From Cordilura impudica (Eukaryota > Arthropoda > Insecta > Diptera > Scathophagidae), in NCBI GenBank assembly GCA_963682025.1, contig OY821521.1:97170201-97234200 (forward strand): DNA of 64,000 nt, given 5' to 3'. Each line of letters starts with the position of its first letter. Position 1 is the first letter of the stretch. Below are positions 10,104-21,756 of the stretch, in pieces. The notes under the pieces are model-generated. The model was not told the origin of the DNA. It made no database searches and saw only the letters and a list, made by a program, of their open reading frames with translations. A program made the position numbers and the translations under genes.

Positions 10104-10462
10104 TTTATAATATTAATAGGCTAGGTGATTTCTTGTGACCGACGTTTTGTTCTACCGTTTTATCCTGATTTTGACCAAACGTATATTATTTGAACGGTAT
10201 TTCTTTTTCCCCGTTTTGCAGATTTACAGATTTTAAAATTTTTTCCTTTATTTTGAGTAAATTGCATTTAAAGTTGCTACTAACACATACATAAAAATTA
10301 TACAATGCGATGTGTGTGTTTATTAAATTTGTTAATGTTATAAAAATGATTTTGTTTTTTGTGTTGATTTGCGAATTGGCATACCTTTAGGGTCTGTATA
10401 TCATGAAAAAAATTAAATTTCCTAGAATTTGCTCTCGAATTTCGAGGGCTAAAGTCTGATAG
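10104..10462 (+). mobile_element. Short non-autonomous Helitron, family 1, copy 1
   Basis: Homologous over its whole length to the copies at 29165 and 60561. This copy starts TTTATAATATTAATAGG (TC changed to TT) after an A, and ends with the hairpin CTCGAATTTCGAG then ...TGATAG followed by T. The 3' tetramer is ATAG where the other copies have CTAG, so this is the most mutated copy. Confidence 0.75.
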
Positions 10463-11469
10463 TTATTATTATTAGTGATAATACTTAGTACTTAAAAATT
10501 CACTATTTAAGAAACAATAAAGCTTGGTACAGAGAGACTTGGTGTAGGCGCTTCTCGTTATAGTGAGAGAGAATCCTATCGAAGGCACTACTGTTATCGT
10601 TGAACCTGAAGACTTGTCGTTGTAGGAAGACCTGACGTAGGTACTTCTCTAGATCTCGGGAGAGAAACCTGGCACAGGATCTTCTCTTATTGTTAAAACT
10701 CGGATAAATAATTTTTTTATGAATATTCATATTTTTTTCAATCATTTTGTTATGCGAAGCTTAGTTTTCGAGATATATTTTATGTTCACCTCTTTTTACG
10801 TTAAATTCATATGGAGTGTCATAGCTGAGCAGCAAAATTTCGACCCTTTTTCTCTATGACGCTTAGTTGTCGAGATATAAACGCTTTCATATTGACCACC
10901 AAAAATAAACGGCCAATTAATCAGACAATTAATTATACGTGTACGTACATGGTTACAAATTCATCGAATCATTGAATCAGTGATAATCGATATTAGGATA
11001 TTACGATATTAGGATGATATATACAGTATTATGCAAAATAAAATCAACAGAATTCAAGTAAAATTTTACTGTTGTTGTATAATTGTTCTATATAGAGAAA
11101 GAAATAATTTTGAAAAAATTGCAAAATTCTGAAAGTTAGGAGTAGCGGTACCTTTCCAATGCACAAATTATTTTTGAGAAATTATTTAATAAATCCAGCA
11201 ATTTTTCGATCGGTTTTTTTTTTTGAACCCGTAATAATTATTTTAATAACTATAAATTCAAAACATTACCCACAAATTTAAACAAGGAATTTTAAACTGG
11301 TAAAACCGAAAGTTCTGTCGCAAAAGCATTAAAAATAATTTCATTAATCTATATTTTTAGGCAATTCCAAAATGATGTCAACACAGTACTTATGGGGACT
11401 TCGGAAAACTTCTGACCGAGATAAAAGAAAAATTTATAATATGTACAATATTCCGATCGACTCCGAACC
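10463..11469. other. No gene; imperfect duplicated 55-bp block at 10530-10690
   Basis: Two related segments begin AGACTTGGTGTAGGCG (10535) and AGACCTGACGTAGGTAC (10628), 93 bp apart, each followed by a TTCTC...GAGAG segment. I do not recognise the source. The open frame across it on the minus strand (10503-10745) has no recognisable domain. The rest to 11469 is AT-rich and featureless. Confidence 0.35.
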
Positions 11470-11590
11470 ATTTTATAAATCGGTTTCATGGTATACGTCT
11501 GTCAATCCGTCTATGTGTCCATGTAAACCATATATTTCAATCAAATTTGGTATATAAGCTTCTATCGGCCATAGGACGATTGATATAGTG
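11470..11590 (-). repeat. Family A fragment
   Basis: About 120 bp match the middle of family A: GTGTCCATGTAAACC, then AAATTTGGTATATAAGCTTC and TATCGGCCATAGGACGA. No ends are present. The following 490 bp to 12082 hold nothing that I recognise. Confidence 0.65.
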
Positions 11591-12082
11591 TATAATGGTG
11601 CCTGTTTTATTTTTGATTAAAAAAAAAACAATTTACGTTGGCGATAATTACAAAGCTAATGCTTTGAGCCATTCTGAGTGCATATTTGGTTTCAGTTTGG
11701 TTAAGAACTTTTTATGCTCCAGTCCACTCCAGGGTGCATGTTAGGTCCTTATAAAATTGTGGGAATGTCAAAAAAAATGTTTGGATCAAAAAGTACACTA
11801 ATCATATGTTTAGTTTAGTGGATTTGGGTTATGTACTGTTTGTTTTCGAGTTAAGCACAAAAAAGAGAAATTATGCATTTGCACTTTCTTGTGTAGAATG
11901 TGTTTTGTGTACTGTACTCTGTGATGTATGGTACATATTAATAAGGTATCGTTCTTAATTCACACTCTTTTGTATTTCTTAATTTTAAATTAAGTGACTT
12001 TTGGCAGTCTGCTTTATATGGGGTCATTCACATACTCCAAAACCTATATGTCATCCACAAACTCAAACAGCAGAATCTTTTA

Positions 12083-12508
12083 AGGCCAGTTTACACTATC
12101 ACACTTTGTAATACGATCTGTCAGAAATTCGAGTATTATGAAAAAGTCGTATAATGTAAAAAGCTTTTGTTATGAAATTGACAGTCTGTAGGATTTCATT
12201 TTCGAAGTCCGATGGTTTTTGAAACATTTCTAAAAACTTGCCATTTTCATCGGACCAGAGTTGTTTTTTTTTTGGTAATATTAAAAAAATGGTAAACAAA
12301 AACAAAGAAAGTGAAAATAAAATATAAATTTCAAAATAAATTTGCTTATTATTCTAAACAGCTGTTTTCATAAGACTTGAGTGTTATGGTGTAAATGGCC
12401 TAAGTATGCAGAAATAATGTCGGTACGACTTTATGACAGTCCGATGAATTTCATCGGATTTTTATTTCGAAAAATCATACGACTGAGTGGTATCATGTAA
12501 ATGGGCCT
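12083..12508. mobile_element. MITE with TTA target duplication and an internal extra terminus
   Basis: Left end AGGCCAGTTTACACTATCAC is mirrored by a right end whose complement reads AGGCCCATTTACATGATACC. TTA flanks both sides (12080-12082, 12509-12511), which fits Harbinger-type MITEs. A third copy of the terminus lies inside, ending at about 12401 (complement AGGCCATTTACACCATAAC), so this is a composite of two units or a partial duplication. No coding capacity. Confidence 0.6.
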
Positions 12509-12511
12509 TTA

Positions 12512-13704
12512 GCAATTATTTTTTATTTTACACACCAAATTGTTAATATTAGATTGCTATTTGAAAAGAGATTTGCAACGATGTATAAACAATTCTTATA
12601 TAATATAGTAATTAAAAAAGTTTATTTTTGACTTTTTTTAGGTTTTTTAAGAGTTAATTATAATAAAAATATTCTATATAGGTCAAACATTTTTTTCTTA
12701 TAATCTGGATAATGGTTTTAGCAAGCAATGTAAGTGTTTTGAGTAGAAATAATCATTCAGCTCTTCTGTATGCTGAAGGCAGCAACTCTTTTACCCATTA
12801 TCATCATCTGGCTATGTTGCTCCAACTAGAAAAAAAAATTTACCCTAAATCTGGGTCAGCAACACCTTAAATTTTTGGCGCCTTAGAATAAGTTCTGGAG
12901 GCCTAATCAATTTACTGCTAAATTATGTTTAGAATCGTTTCTAAAAACAATTTCAAAGATATAGAGCTGCATTTATAAATAATCCTATCTCATACCAAGC
13001 CCTTTATTTTTATCTAAAAGACATTAAAGCTATTTCTCAATTATTTGTTCTCGCATGCATGCATGTTTTCCTACAATTGTAGAAAGGCGTGTGTAAACAT
13101 GCACACATTTAAGAGCATTTAATGCGCATAGAAAATGTTCACATGGATGAATGTATATACATACATAAGTATGTATGTCTGCTATACTCGTAGATAGAAG
13201 TACATACATACATATGTATGTACATACATTGGCAGTAGATTTTACCATAAAATAAAATATGTAACAACAGAAATGTAGATGTGCGCCAATAACCTACTTT
13301 ACAAATGTTGTACTTTTTCATGTGATGTTTTGATTGTTGTTGTTACTTTTGTTGTTGTTGGTGTGAAAGGGGGAGGGGGGTTGGGGGGTAAAGCTTTAAA
13401 TATGGTGGTCACATGCAATTGTTTTACTATATATACTGACAGACTGCATTGTGTGCATAGGGAGAACTGAAAAAAACAACAACTACAGCAAAGAGAAAAA
13501 AAAATTTCACAGTATGAAGCCAACTGGAAATAGTCAGTTTTCAGAGTAGTTGCAGTCAATAATGATGATAATGTAGTTGTTGTTGTGCTTTGTTTCAAAC
13601 AGTGTCGCTATAAAAGTTGTTGGTGAAGTGTCTAATTTATGCATTGAATGAGCAAAATAAAAACGCATACTTCTACCTGAGGCCTGAAGTATCGATTAAG
13701 AAAT
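12512..13704. other. No gene; simple-sequence tracts
   Basis: Contains a TATGTACATACA-type tract with self-complementary character at about 13150-13230, GTTGTTGTT-type triplets near 13330-13360 and a short G-run block at 13368-13390. Open frames here on the minus strand are translations of the simple repeats. Confidence 0.5.
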
Positions 13705-13980
13705 TTAATGTAGTCGGTCTAGGTTAAAAAAGGGCAGGGAAAATACCAATATGTGGTCATCATATAATGAATATGCGCTGATGGTTGTAACTACTAAAAA
13801 TACTTGACCTAGGCCCTCCTTTTATTATACCGATCGACACAGACTTACTTTCTGATGTTCTAAATATCGCACATGTAATGAAATATGGATGATCGATCTT
13901 AATTGGGCTAGACCTAGCCCACATTCAAATGTCCACTATAAGTTCGACTTAAGCTGCCCTACAATCCAGATTATCATAAC
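13705..13980 (-). repeat. Family A, very divergent partial copy
   Basis: Recognisable by GATGGTTGTAACTACTAAAA, TTGACCTAGGCCC and TTTATTATACCGATCGACAC. The (GGAC)n tract is absent and the copy runs directly into a mariner fragment. Confidence 0.5.
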
Positions 13981-14250
13981 GGGTAACCCAATAATTTAAA
14001 AACAAAACATTTTTTAGCGAGGGATGATATTTTTATTGCAAAGTAAAGTAGACATGTTCCGATTATGTATGGAATAAAATATTCCGATCTTGGCGGATAA
14101 TTGACATCGGAATTTCGGGAGATGATTCGGTTTGGAAATCGTTGCTCCAATAAATCGATTGTTTCGTACACGGTCCTGCCATCAGGTCCATACCATCCAG
14201 TTGAGACCATGTTCCTATAACGAATGCCATTCTCAGTCGTGCAGTCTTAT
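13981..14250 (-). pseudogene. Tc1/mariner transposase fragment
   Basis: The minus strand encodes a piece with YETIDLLEQRFPNRIISRN and then NYPPRS, matching the region between the second and third catalytic residues of the mariner lineage seen at 347-1428. The second acidic motif is corrupted (GWYGPDG rather than WFQQDG) and the frame is lost after NYPPRS where the third motif should begin. Only about 60-80 codons remain. The divergence from 347-1428 shows it is a separate family, not a copy. Confidence 0.65.
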
Positions 14251-14941
14251 TGGATCACCTTTGAGATACATATATCTGTCATATTGAATTTATAATTTCC
14301 TTATTTAGTACACACAGAGAACGGGTTCGTTGATGCAACCGAATTTGTTGTCAATCGAGATTTGGTTCCATGTACTACCACATAATTCTATTGTAATAAC
14401 TTAATTATGTAGTCCATATTACCATAATTTGGTAAGCGCAATTGATATTATATATAAATTCAATAGTATGATTCGAGGCATTAGTTGATACAACAGAATT
14501 ATTAATTTTGTTTACTGATTATGACAACCAATATTGGGGGGTTTTTACTTATGTATATAAAATAGAAAAATAATTTTTCTTTTAAAAATTTATGTATTTA
14601 TTTTTTAAATATTTCTATTTTACATTAACTTAAACGAAACAGTATCTTGTGTGATAAAACAAAATAGACTGTAATTAACGAACTAACTTCATAATATCAT
14701 ACATATTTTACAATAAAATTTTAAAATTTAACAGTTTCAGATAAAAAAAAATTTTGTTGGTAAGCCAATTTAGAATTATGCCCTATCCGCATATATTTCC
14801 CGCAAACATTCCTAAAATAAGAACGATATTCATATTATGACCCAAAAATTAAAAAGTATAGCAACTGTGGTGGCGAACACACTGCGAATAATAGATGATG
14901 CCCAGTCTTTATACAGATAAAGAAAAACGTTCCTCATATAA
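14251..14941. other. No gene; possible MITE end at 14309
   Basis: Sequence from 14309 (CACACAGAGAACGGGTTCGT) resembles the right end of the element at 28020-28256, read in complement. I cannot find a matching second end nearby. The rest is AT-rich. Confidence 0.3.
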
Positions 14942-15235
14942 TTGATTACCGGCGCTTTCAATCAAATGAATTCCCATATTTTTCCAACAATAATAATATT
15001 TACTCCGATCAAACAAATAACAACCCCGCCACTTACACTGCAAACCCAGTTCCCAATCCTATTCAAAACATGTCATATGCTCAAGCCGCACAATCCAATA
15101 GAATTCCATAAAACTCCCGAAATTCAACATTCAATAGAAAATCACACAAAAATCGCCCTTGGATATATCAATAGAGTTTCTGATACAAACTATGAATAAC
15201 TTCATAACAGATATGCAAGCCATGTTGAAGGAACT
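14942..15235 (+). pseudogene. LINE ORF1 (gag-like) C-terminal remnant
   Basis: Across frames the region reads NPVPNPIQNMSYAQAAQSN-type sequence, rich in Asn, Gln and Pro, followed by MNNFITDMQAMLKELLRNQ. Jockey-type ORF1 proteins commonly end in such a low-complexity tail with a short amphipathic helix after the zinc knuckles; the knuckles themselves are not present here. Frameshifts and a stop interrupt it. It sits directly upstream of the ORF2 remnant, in the normal order. Confidence 0.5.
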
Positions 15236-15280
15236 GTTAAGAAATCAGGGTATGCTACTCCAAGTATTCGCCAGCAATCG

Positions 15281-17182
15281 ATGAACCAGATAAGAATATG
15301 CTATTGGAATGCCAACGGCTTAAGCCAACATTAGATAGAAGTTTGAAGTTTTTTAAAACATCAGTCTATTGACATACTGTTGGTTTCTGAAACGCGTTTT
15401 ACGATAAAAAAAAAAACTGTTTTCGAATTTAAGTTACTGTACATACGACAAAAAACATCCAAGTGGTAAAGGTGGTGCAGCAATTATTACTAATAATAAA
15501 ATTAGTTATTACCTAATGCTGGAATATAAAACAGACCATATTCAATATGCCTCTTAGCAACAAACACCACCATATCTTCTTTATATTGTCCTCCAAGACA
15601 TAAAATAACATATGCTCAATTCATTATTTTTTACAAAACCCTGGGTAATACATTTTTAGCGGCAGGGGATTACAACGCAACGCACACTTTTTGGGGATCA
15701 CGACTCACTACGTCACAGATCTACAGTAGACTCCAGATTTAATAGATTTTGCTGTCATTAAAAATATCAGACGCGACCAGCTGTCGACCGTCTCTTTATT
15801 TGACCTATCTTCTGACCACTTTCCCACTATTGTGTCATTGAACAATGGCCAAACCATCGCAACCATTTTGCTTCGTCAATAGACATACTAACTGGCTTAA
15901 ATACAGAAAGTATATAAGCTCCCACTTACCTCAAAATATTTCATTGAAATCCGACAAAGAAATACATAAACATGTTCACGGTAACAATATCAAAATAAAA
16001 AGAACAAATATTCAACAACCATTGAAGAACTTATAAAGAAAAAGAGAAATCTCAGGAGACAATGGCAATTATACCGCTCCCCAACCTTGAAAAGCCAACT
16101 AAATCATTGTCAAAGAGCCCTTCACAATACTCTATTGGAAAACAAACAGTCATCTCTTAAGATATATCAAGAAGGTCTAGATACAACAAACGGATTACAG
16201 TTTTTGGAAAGCCACAAAAAAACTTAAAAACCCAACTAGCTATGAATCTCCCATTCGATATAGCAATGGTACTTGTGTAGGTCTCATAAAGACAAAGCCG
16301 AATTATTTGCCGATCACCTCGAAAGAGTGTGCATGCCTAATGCTTTTAGTTCAAATATAACGTTACCAGTAAATAAAGACCTTGTGATTTCCCTAATGAA
16401 ATTCGCTTTTCATCCTTAACTAAAACCATAAAAGAACTAAATGAAAAAAATCCCCTGTTCATCTTTAACTCTATTTTGCGAACTGGCGTAATAATGATAC
16501 CTAAACCAGGCAAGTAACATCGTATATATATACTATATAGTTCAGATATGACCACAAATCCCCTGATTCACAAGTCAACTTTTGCAGATGATACAGCGTT
16601 CATAAGTATGCACGAATGGAAAATAAAAGTTAATTCAACAAAGTGTGCACAAGTTACCTTCACCTTGACAAAGGGAAACTGTTCCAAACTGAAAATAAAT
16701 AATATCGCTATCCCCCAACAAAACCATATAAAATATCTTGGTATACACCTCGATCGTCGTCAACACATTAAATTCAAAAACACGCAACTTAAACTCAATA
16801 CAACACAGTTACAGTGGCTCATCTAACCACATTCTACTCTCAACCTAGACTACAAGGTTTTACTTTACAAAGATTTATTAAGCCGAAGTGGACCTATAGA
16901 ATCCAACTATCGGAAACAGCTTCTGTTTCCACAATGTATAAATTACAAAGAGGACAAAATAAAATAATGCGATTTATAACTGGTGACCCGTGGTTTGTTC
17001 ATAACTCAAATATATATAAGGATCTCAATATCCCATTTAAAAGAGACGAAATAAAAATCTACTTCTCCAAATACGTACAGAAACTGGCATCGCATCCAAA
17101 TCCTTTTGCACAGAGTCTGCTATCTTATAATGGACACGTTCGTCTCAAGAGGGTCGACACAATGGGCCTCGCACAATCATAA
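15281..17182 (+). pseudogene. Jockey-type ORF2: endonuclease and reverse transcriptase remnant
   Basis: Starts MNQIRICYWNANGLSQ, the beginning of the AP-endonuclease domain, followed by SIDILLVSETRF and HPSGKGGAAIITNNKI. A linker near 16030-16350 precedes the RT domain. Around 16470-16550 the frame reads ILRTGVIMIPKPGK, then jumps to KSTFADDTAFIS at about 16580, which holds the RT catalytic FADD box. The fingers/palm between these motifs are deleted. The thumb and C-terminal region continue as IKYLGIHLDRR, YKLQRGQNKIMRFITGDPW and RLKRVDTMGL to 17182. Many frameshifts and stops; no function is possible. Clade assignment follows the FADD-thumb and C-terminal pattern. Confidence 0.8.
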
Positions 17183-17340
17183 GAAAACCAAACACGTTAC
17201 GCAACAAAAAATGGATGTCCTGTTGCAATGGCAATAGACCCAGAAAGTATTAGTTAAATTAAAATCTCAATACTTATTGTAATTTACTGAAAAAAAGAAA
17301 GATCCAATAAATGAATAAAAGTATATATGTACAAAAATAA

Positions 17341-17862
17341 ATATTACATTGATATTGCTGAAAACGATTCTAACGATGTCTTATTTACTACAACAATGTT
17401 CACTATAACAACAAAAATCTCATATATAATTATTACTTAACCAATCGCTAAATTATATGGTCATATTATACTTGAGAAAACTAGCAGGTACTCACATGAA
17501 ACAACGAAGGTCTTAGAATTCATAGCGTGGCATGCCTAGCAGGAGGAGAAACAGTGGGCCAAATGTTGAGTAAATCTTAGATCTGGTCGCGAGAGATTTC
17601 GCGTCCGTCATGAAAATTTTTATATTATTCGTTCGTAAAAAAAAACTTGTGGTTAATCACATAACCATAAATGTCCAACAAAAACGTCGTGCCACGTGGA
17701 CTTAATTCCATCTTCAAGTCCATACATACCAACAGCGGGTATTTCACGATCACAATTCGAGGTAAATTTGTTAAAACTAATTTTGAAATATTGGACATGG
17801 TTTGGTTTTGATTTATAATACTAAACTTTCATTAAATAGTTTTCTTTCTTTAATCTTATTTT
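17341..17862. other. No gene recognised
   Basis: AT-rich, then a slightly GC-richer patch around 17510-17600 that contains no recognisable domain or repeat end. Ends at the End B boundary of the next family A copy. Confidence 0.4.
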
Positions 17863-18656
17863 AAACAAGTAAGAAAATTATAGTCGGTCTAGACCGACTA
17901 TACGATACCCTATACCATGCGTTTAGAAACCCTATCTCATAGGCCCAACTAACTGGACATAGAAAATAAGCAAAAACCGAATTTGAGTGGCATTTTTATT
18001 AATTTTTTGGCTGCAGATATGAAAAAGTTCATATCGGATGCTATATCTATATAGGGACTAGGTCCAAAAATGGACCGATCCTGATCATGTTTGGTAAAGT
18101 CTCTTGTGTTTTGCAAAAATATATACAAACAAAATTTGAGAAGAATCAGTGCAATATTTTTGTTTTTTAATAGATTTAAGTGAAGATCGGGAAGCAGCTC
18201 TGTATGGGGTCAAAAGGATCATTTTTGGACTACTCATTAATGGATGTAATGAACGCATACAAACCCAATTTGAGTAAGATCTATATGACAATTTGGATCT
18301 TATGGCAATTTATGTCGATTTCATATGGGTAATTTGTATGGGGGCTAGGTCTGAACATGGACCGATTCTCACCAATTTCAACAGCGTTCATCCCATGGCC
18401 GATAGAAGATCAAATACCAAATTTCATCAAAATATATTCATATTTGCGACCTGCAGTTTGATTACAAGCTTTACATGGACACACAGACGGACGGACGGAC
18501 GGACGGACGGACGGACGGACATAGTTAAATCAACTCAGAAAGTGATTCTGATTCGATCGGTATAATTAAAGATGGGTCTAGGTCAAATATTTTTGGTTGT
18601 TACAAACAGCAGCACAAGGTCATTATACCCAAACCACATAGTGGTATAGGGTATAA
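17863..18656 (+). mobile_element. Family A repeat, copy 4, reference full-length copy
   Basis: Description of the family: End B starts AAACAAGTAAGA, then the perfect palindrome TAGTCGGTCTAGACCGACTA, then ACGATACCCTATACCATGCG. The body of about 780 bp has no intact gene. A (GGAC)n tract, here about 7 units at 18488-18520, sits some 140 bp from End A. End A is an imperfect hairpin, ATACCCAAACCAC/GTGGTATAGGGTAT. The TACCCTATACCA of End B is inverted at End A, so the ends are subterminal inverted repeats. No target duplication is evident. This architecture resembles DINE-1/Helentron non-autonomous rolling-circle elements (inference). Confidence 0.85.
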
Positions 18657-18690
18657 AAAGTGACATAAATAAAAATTTGGATTGACTATA

Positions 18691-19484
18691 TTTATACCCT
18701 ATACCACTATGTGGTTTGGGTATAATGACTTTGTGCTGCTATTTGTAACAACCAAAAATATTTGACCTACACCCATCTTTAATTATACCGATCGAATCAG
18801 AATCACTATCTGATTCGATTTAACGATGTCCGTCCGTCCGTCTGTGTGTCCATGTAAAGCTTGTAATCAAACTGAAGGTCGCAAATATGAATATATTTTG
18901 ATAAAATTTGGTATTTAATCTTTTATCGGCCATGGGATGAACGCTGTTGAAATTGATGAGAATCGGTCCATGTTCAGACCTAGCCCCCATACAAATGACC
19001 CCTATGAAATCAACATATATTGCCATAAGATCCAAATTATCATACAAATCTTAGTCAAATTGGGTTTGTATGTATATATTACATCCATTAATCAGTAGTC
19101 CAAAAATGATCCCAATCGGACAACTCTTAGTCATAGGCCCCATATAGAGCTGCTTCCCGATCTTCACTTAAATCTATAAAAAAACAAAAATATTGCACAG
19201 ATTTTTCTCAAATTTGGTTTGTTTATATTTTTTCAAAGTATAAGTGACTTTACCAAATATGGTCAGGATCGGTCCATTTTTGGACCTAGTCCCCATATAG
19301 ACATATCATCCGATATGAACTTTTTCATATCTGCAGCCAAAAAAAATAATAAAAATGCCACTCAAATTTGGTTTATGCTTATTTTCTATATCCAATTAGT
19401 TGAACCGAAGAGATAGGGTCTCTAAACCATGGTATAGGGTATCGTATAGTCGGGCTAGACCGACTATAATTTTCTTACTTGTTT
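18691..19484 (-). mobile_element. Family A repeat, copy 5, head to head with copy 4
   Basis: Full length, inverted relative to copy 4, with the two End A sequences only about 34 bp apart. The pair forms an inverted repeat with ~0.79-kb arms. The GGAC tract is short here (about 3 units). The palindrome has one change (GGGCTAGACC). Confidence 0.85.
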
Positions 19485-20188
19485 GAATATAAATTTTTGT
19501 TGTAGTATTTGAAACAAATTTTTGATACAATATTTGCTAAAACATATTCGGTTTAAAAAATGATGTTATAATAGAATTAGTAGTTGCAGTCACCAATATT
19601 TGAGATTGAAGCACGTTGTTCCCTGATTTATTAGGTTGCTTCAATCAAATTAGCTTAGTAATTTGTATAAAGCCTTTAGTTAGTAAACGGAACTATTTTT
19701 ATTCATTTTAGAAGAATTGCATACCTACATATATGCGATAGTTATAAAAGAAGATCTATTGTATTTTTATATATTAAAGAATTACAATAAAAATGATTAT
19801 TACCTTAATAAATTTGTTTAGTGGTAACGGATTTCCAACCGATCTTTTTTTCGTGTGTAAGCGAATTTTATATATTTAGCATGTCTGCATATATGTAGAT
19901 TTAAGTGACATTCGATTTAAAATGTACTAATTTTGGCATAGCTGGATTGACTTAATATACTTACATCAATTGTTGAACTATTGCACAGTGTAGTTAGCCT
20001 TTAAATTCCAATACAATTTAAATTTAAAGTTAATAAATTGCTCTTCTTTTTTGACCATTATTATATACTTTCTAAAGGATGTTTTTTTTTATAAAAAGAA
20101 TATTTTTTGCCTGAAAAATTCATTATACTGTACAACAATTTTCGGATTATTGTACAGTGTTATTAAGACACTGAACAATAATAAAAAA
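19485..20188. other. No gene recognised
   Basis: AT-rich unique-looking sequence. TTTTTTTCGTGTGTAAG at 19845-19862 weakly resembles an end of the 28020-28256 element, in complement. Nothing else noted. Confidence 0.4.
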
Positions 20189-20998
20189 AAACAAGTAAGA
20201 AATTTATAGTCTGTCTAGACCGACTATACGATACCCTATACCATGCGTTTAGAGACCCTATCTCTCAGGCCCAACTAACTGGATATAGAAAATAAGCATA
20301 AACCAAATTCGAGTGGGATTTTTATTAATTTTTTCGGCTGCAGATATGAAAAAGTTCATATCGGATGCTATATCTATATGGGGAGTAGGTCCAAAAATGG
20401 ACCTATCCTGACCACGTTTGGTAAAGTCTCTTGTATTTTGCAAAAATATAAACAAACAAAATTTGAGAAGAATCAGTGCAATATTTTCGTTTTTTGATAG
20501 ATTTAAGTGAAGATGGGGAAGCAGCTCTATATGGGGCCTATGACTAAGAATTGTCCAATAGGGATCATTTTTGGACTACTGATTAATGGATGTAATATAT
20601 ACATACAAACCCAATTTGACTAAGATTTGTATGATAATTTGGATCTTATGGCAATACATGCTGATTTCATAGGGGTCATTTGTATGGGGGCTAGGTCTGA
20701 ACATGGACCGATTCTCACCAATTTCAATAACGTTCATCCCATGGCCGATAGAAGATCAAATACCAAATTTCGTCAAAATATATTCATATTTGCGACCTGC
20801 AGTTTGATTATAAGCTTTACATGGACACACAGACGGACGGACGGACGGACATCGTTAAATCGAATCAGATAGTGATTCTGATTCGATCGGTATAATTAAA
20901 GATGGGTGTAGGTCAAATATTTTTGGTTGTTACAAACAGCAGCACAAAGTCATTATACCCAAACCACATAGTGGTATAGGGTATAAAAATAGCTGCCT
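20189..20998 (+). mobile_element. Family A repeat, copy 6
   Basis: Full length. The palindrome has one mutation on the left arm (GTCTGTCTAGACCGACTA). About 4 GGAC units at 20832-20850. Ends GTGGTATAGGGTATAAAAA. Confidence 0.85.
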
Positions 20999-21756
20999 TC
21001 ATTGCCAAATAATTTATAAAAATTTTATATTGAGTTCATTTTAATGGTAAGAAAACACTAAGTTGTTGAAAAAATTAATATCTTCCTTCAAACTTTAAAC
21101 TTTTTGGCATTGAGCGGATTTAGTATTTTGTTACTTCTACTGTTATGTAATTCCTTAAATTGAAAACCCTTGTGAAGAAAAATGTTTTCAAGCCTTAGCT
21201 TTTGAATACTGTTATATAGGTTACCCTTTCATCGTTCTACTGATAAACTCTAAGCTACTGACTGCGTTAACTGTGTTGCTCGGCTTTCTCCATACTTCAA
21301 TTCGCCCGTCAATCGAGTAATCTTAAATTATCTGTAAATAGCACCCTGCTCCAGAAATATACTTATACTTATTCATGTAATCATTGCAAATAGTTTTGGT
21401 ATGTATTTCCTTGGCAATTTCACTTGTGGACATACATTTAAGTCATTTATACAATAATACCTAACTTGTTAAATATAAAACAGTTTTCATAAAAATTTGA
21501 ATAAAAGCAACTTCTATTGGTTTAGTTCAAATATTAACAGTTTATTAATTACAAAAACTTAAATTATTCATTGTAAATACTCTTTTTTTCTACTTTTGTG
21601 TGGACATGTAATTAGGTTGCCTGAAACTAAATTGCTAAAATTTAACAACGTCAAATGGAACTACAGCAAAAGATGCTAAAACTTTTTAAAAGACCAATAA
21701 AAATCTTTTTTTTCTTAATACAAATATTTACCTTCGATAATCAAAATGACTTATAA
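20999..21756. other. No gene recognised
   Basis: AT-rich sequence between a family A copy and a TIR element. No open frame of interest, no repeat end found. Confidence 0.4.

Larger units (their letters stand above)
14942..17340 (+). mobile_element. Jockey-clade LINE, decayed and internally deleted
   Basis: The plus strand carries the end of a gag-like ORF1 (14942-15235), then ORF2 endonuclease and reverse transcriptase pieces, and an A-rich 3' end near 17300-17340 with AATAAA-like motifs. No target duplication is visible. The 5' part is missing. Confidence 0.75.

Noticed and set aside
13030..13321. Overlapping frames around 13.1-13.6 kb
   Set aside because: Translations of TATGTACATACA, TTGTTG and other simple repeats.
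18293..18565. Recurrent open frame in family A copies (MYDNLDLMAIYVDFIGVICM... type) at 18293, 18820, 20627, 23008, 35558, 36043 and 38866
   Set aside because: It runs into the GGAC microsatellite, ends at different stops in different copies, and starts at different codons. The similarity is explained by recent common origin of non-coding repeats. A dN/dS test across copies could overturn this.
14309..19862. A single large element with ends at 14309 (CACACAGAGAAC) and 19862 (complement of CACACGAAAAAA), filled by a LINE and family A copies
   Set aside because: The end similarity is short and there is no target duplication; more likely separate scraps.
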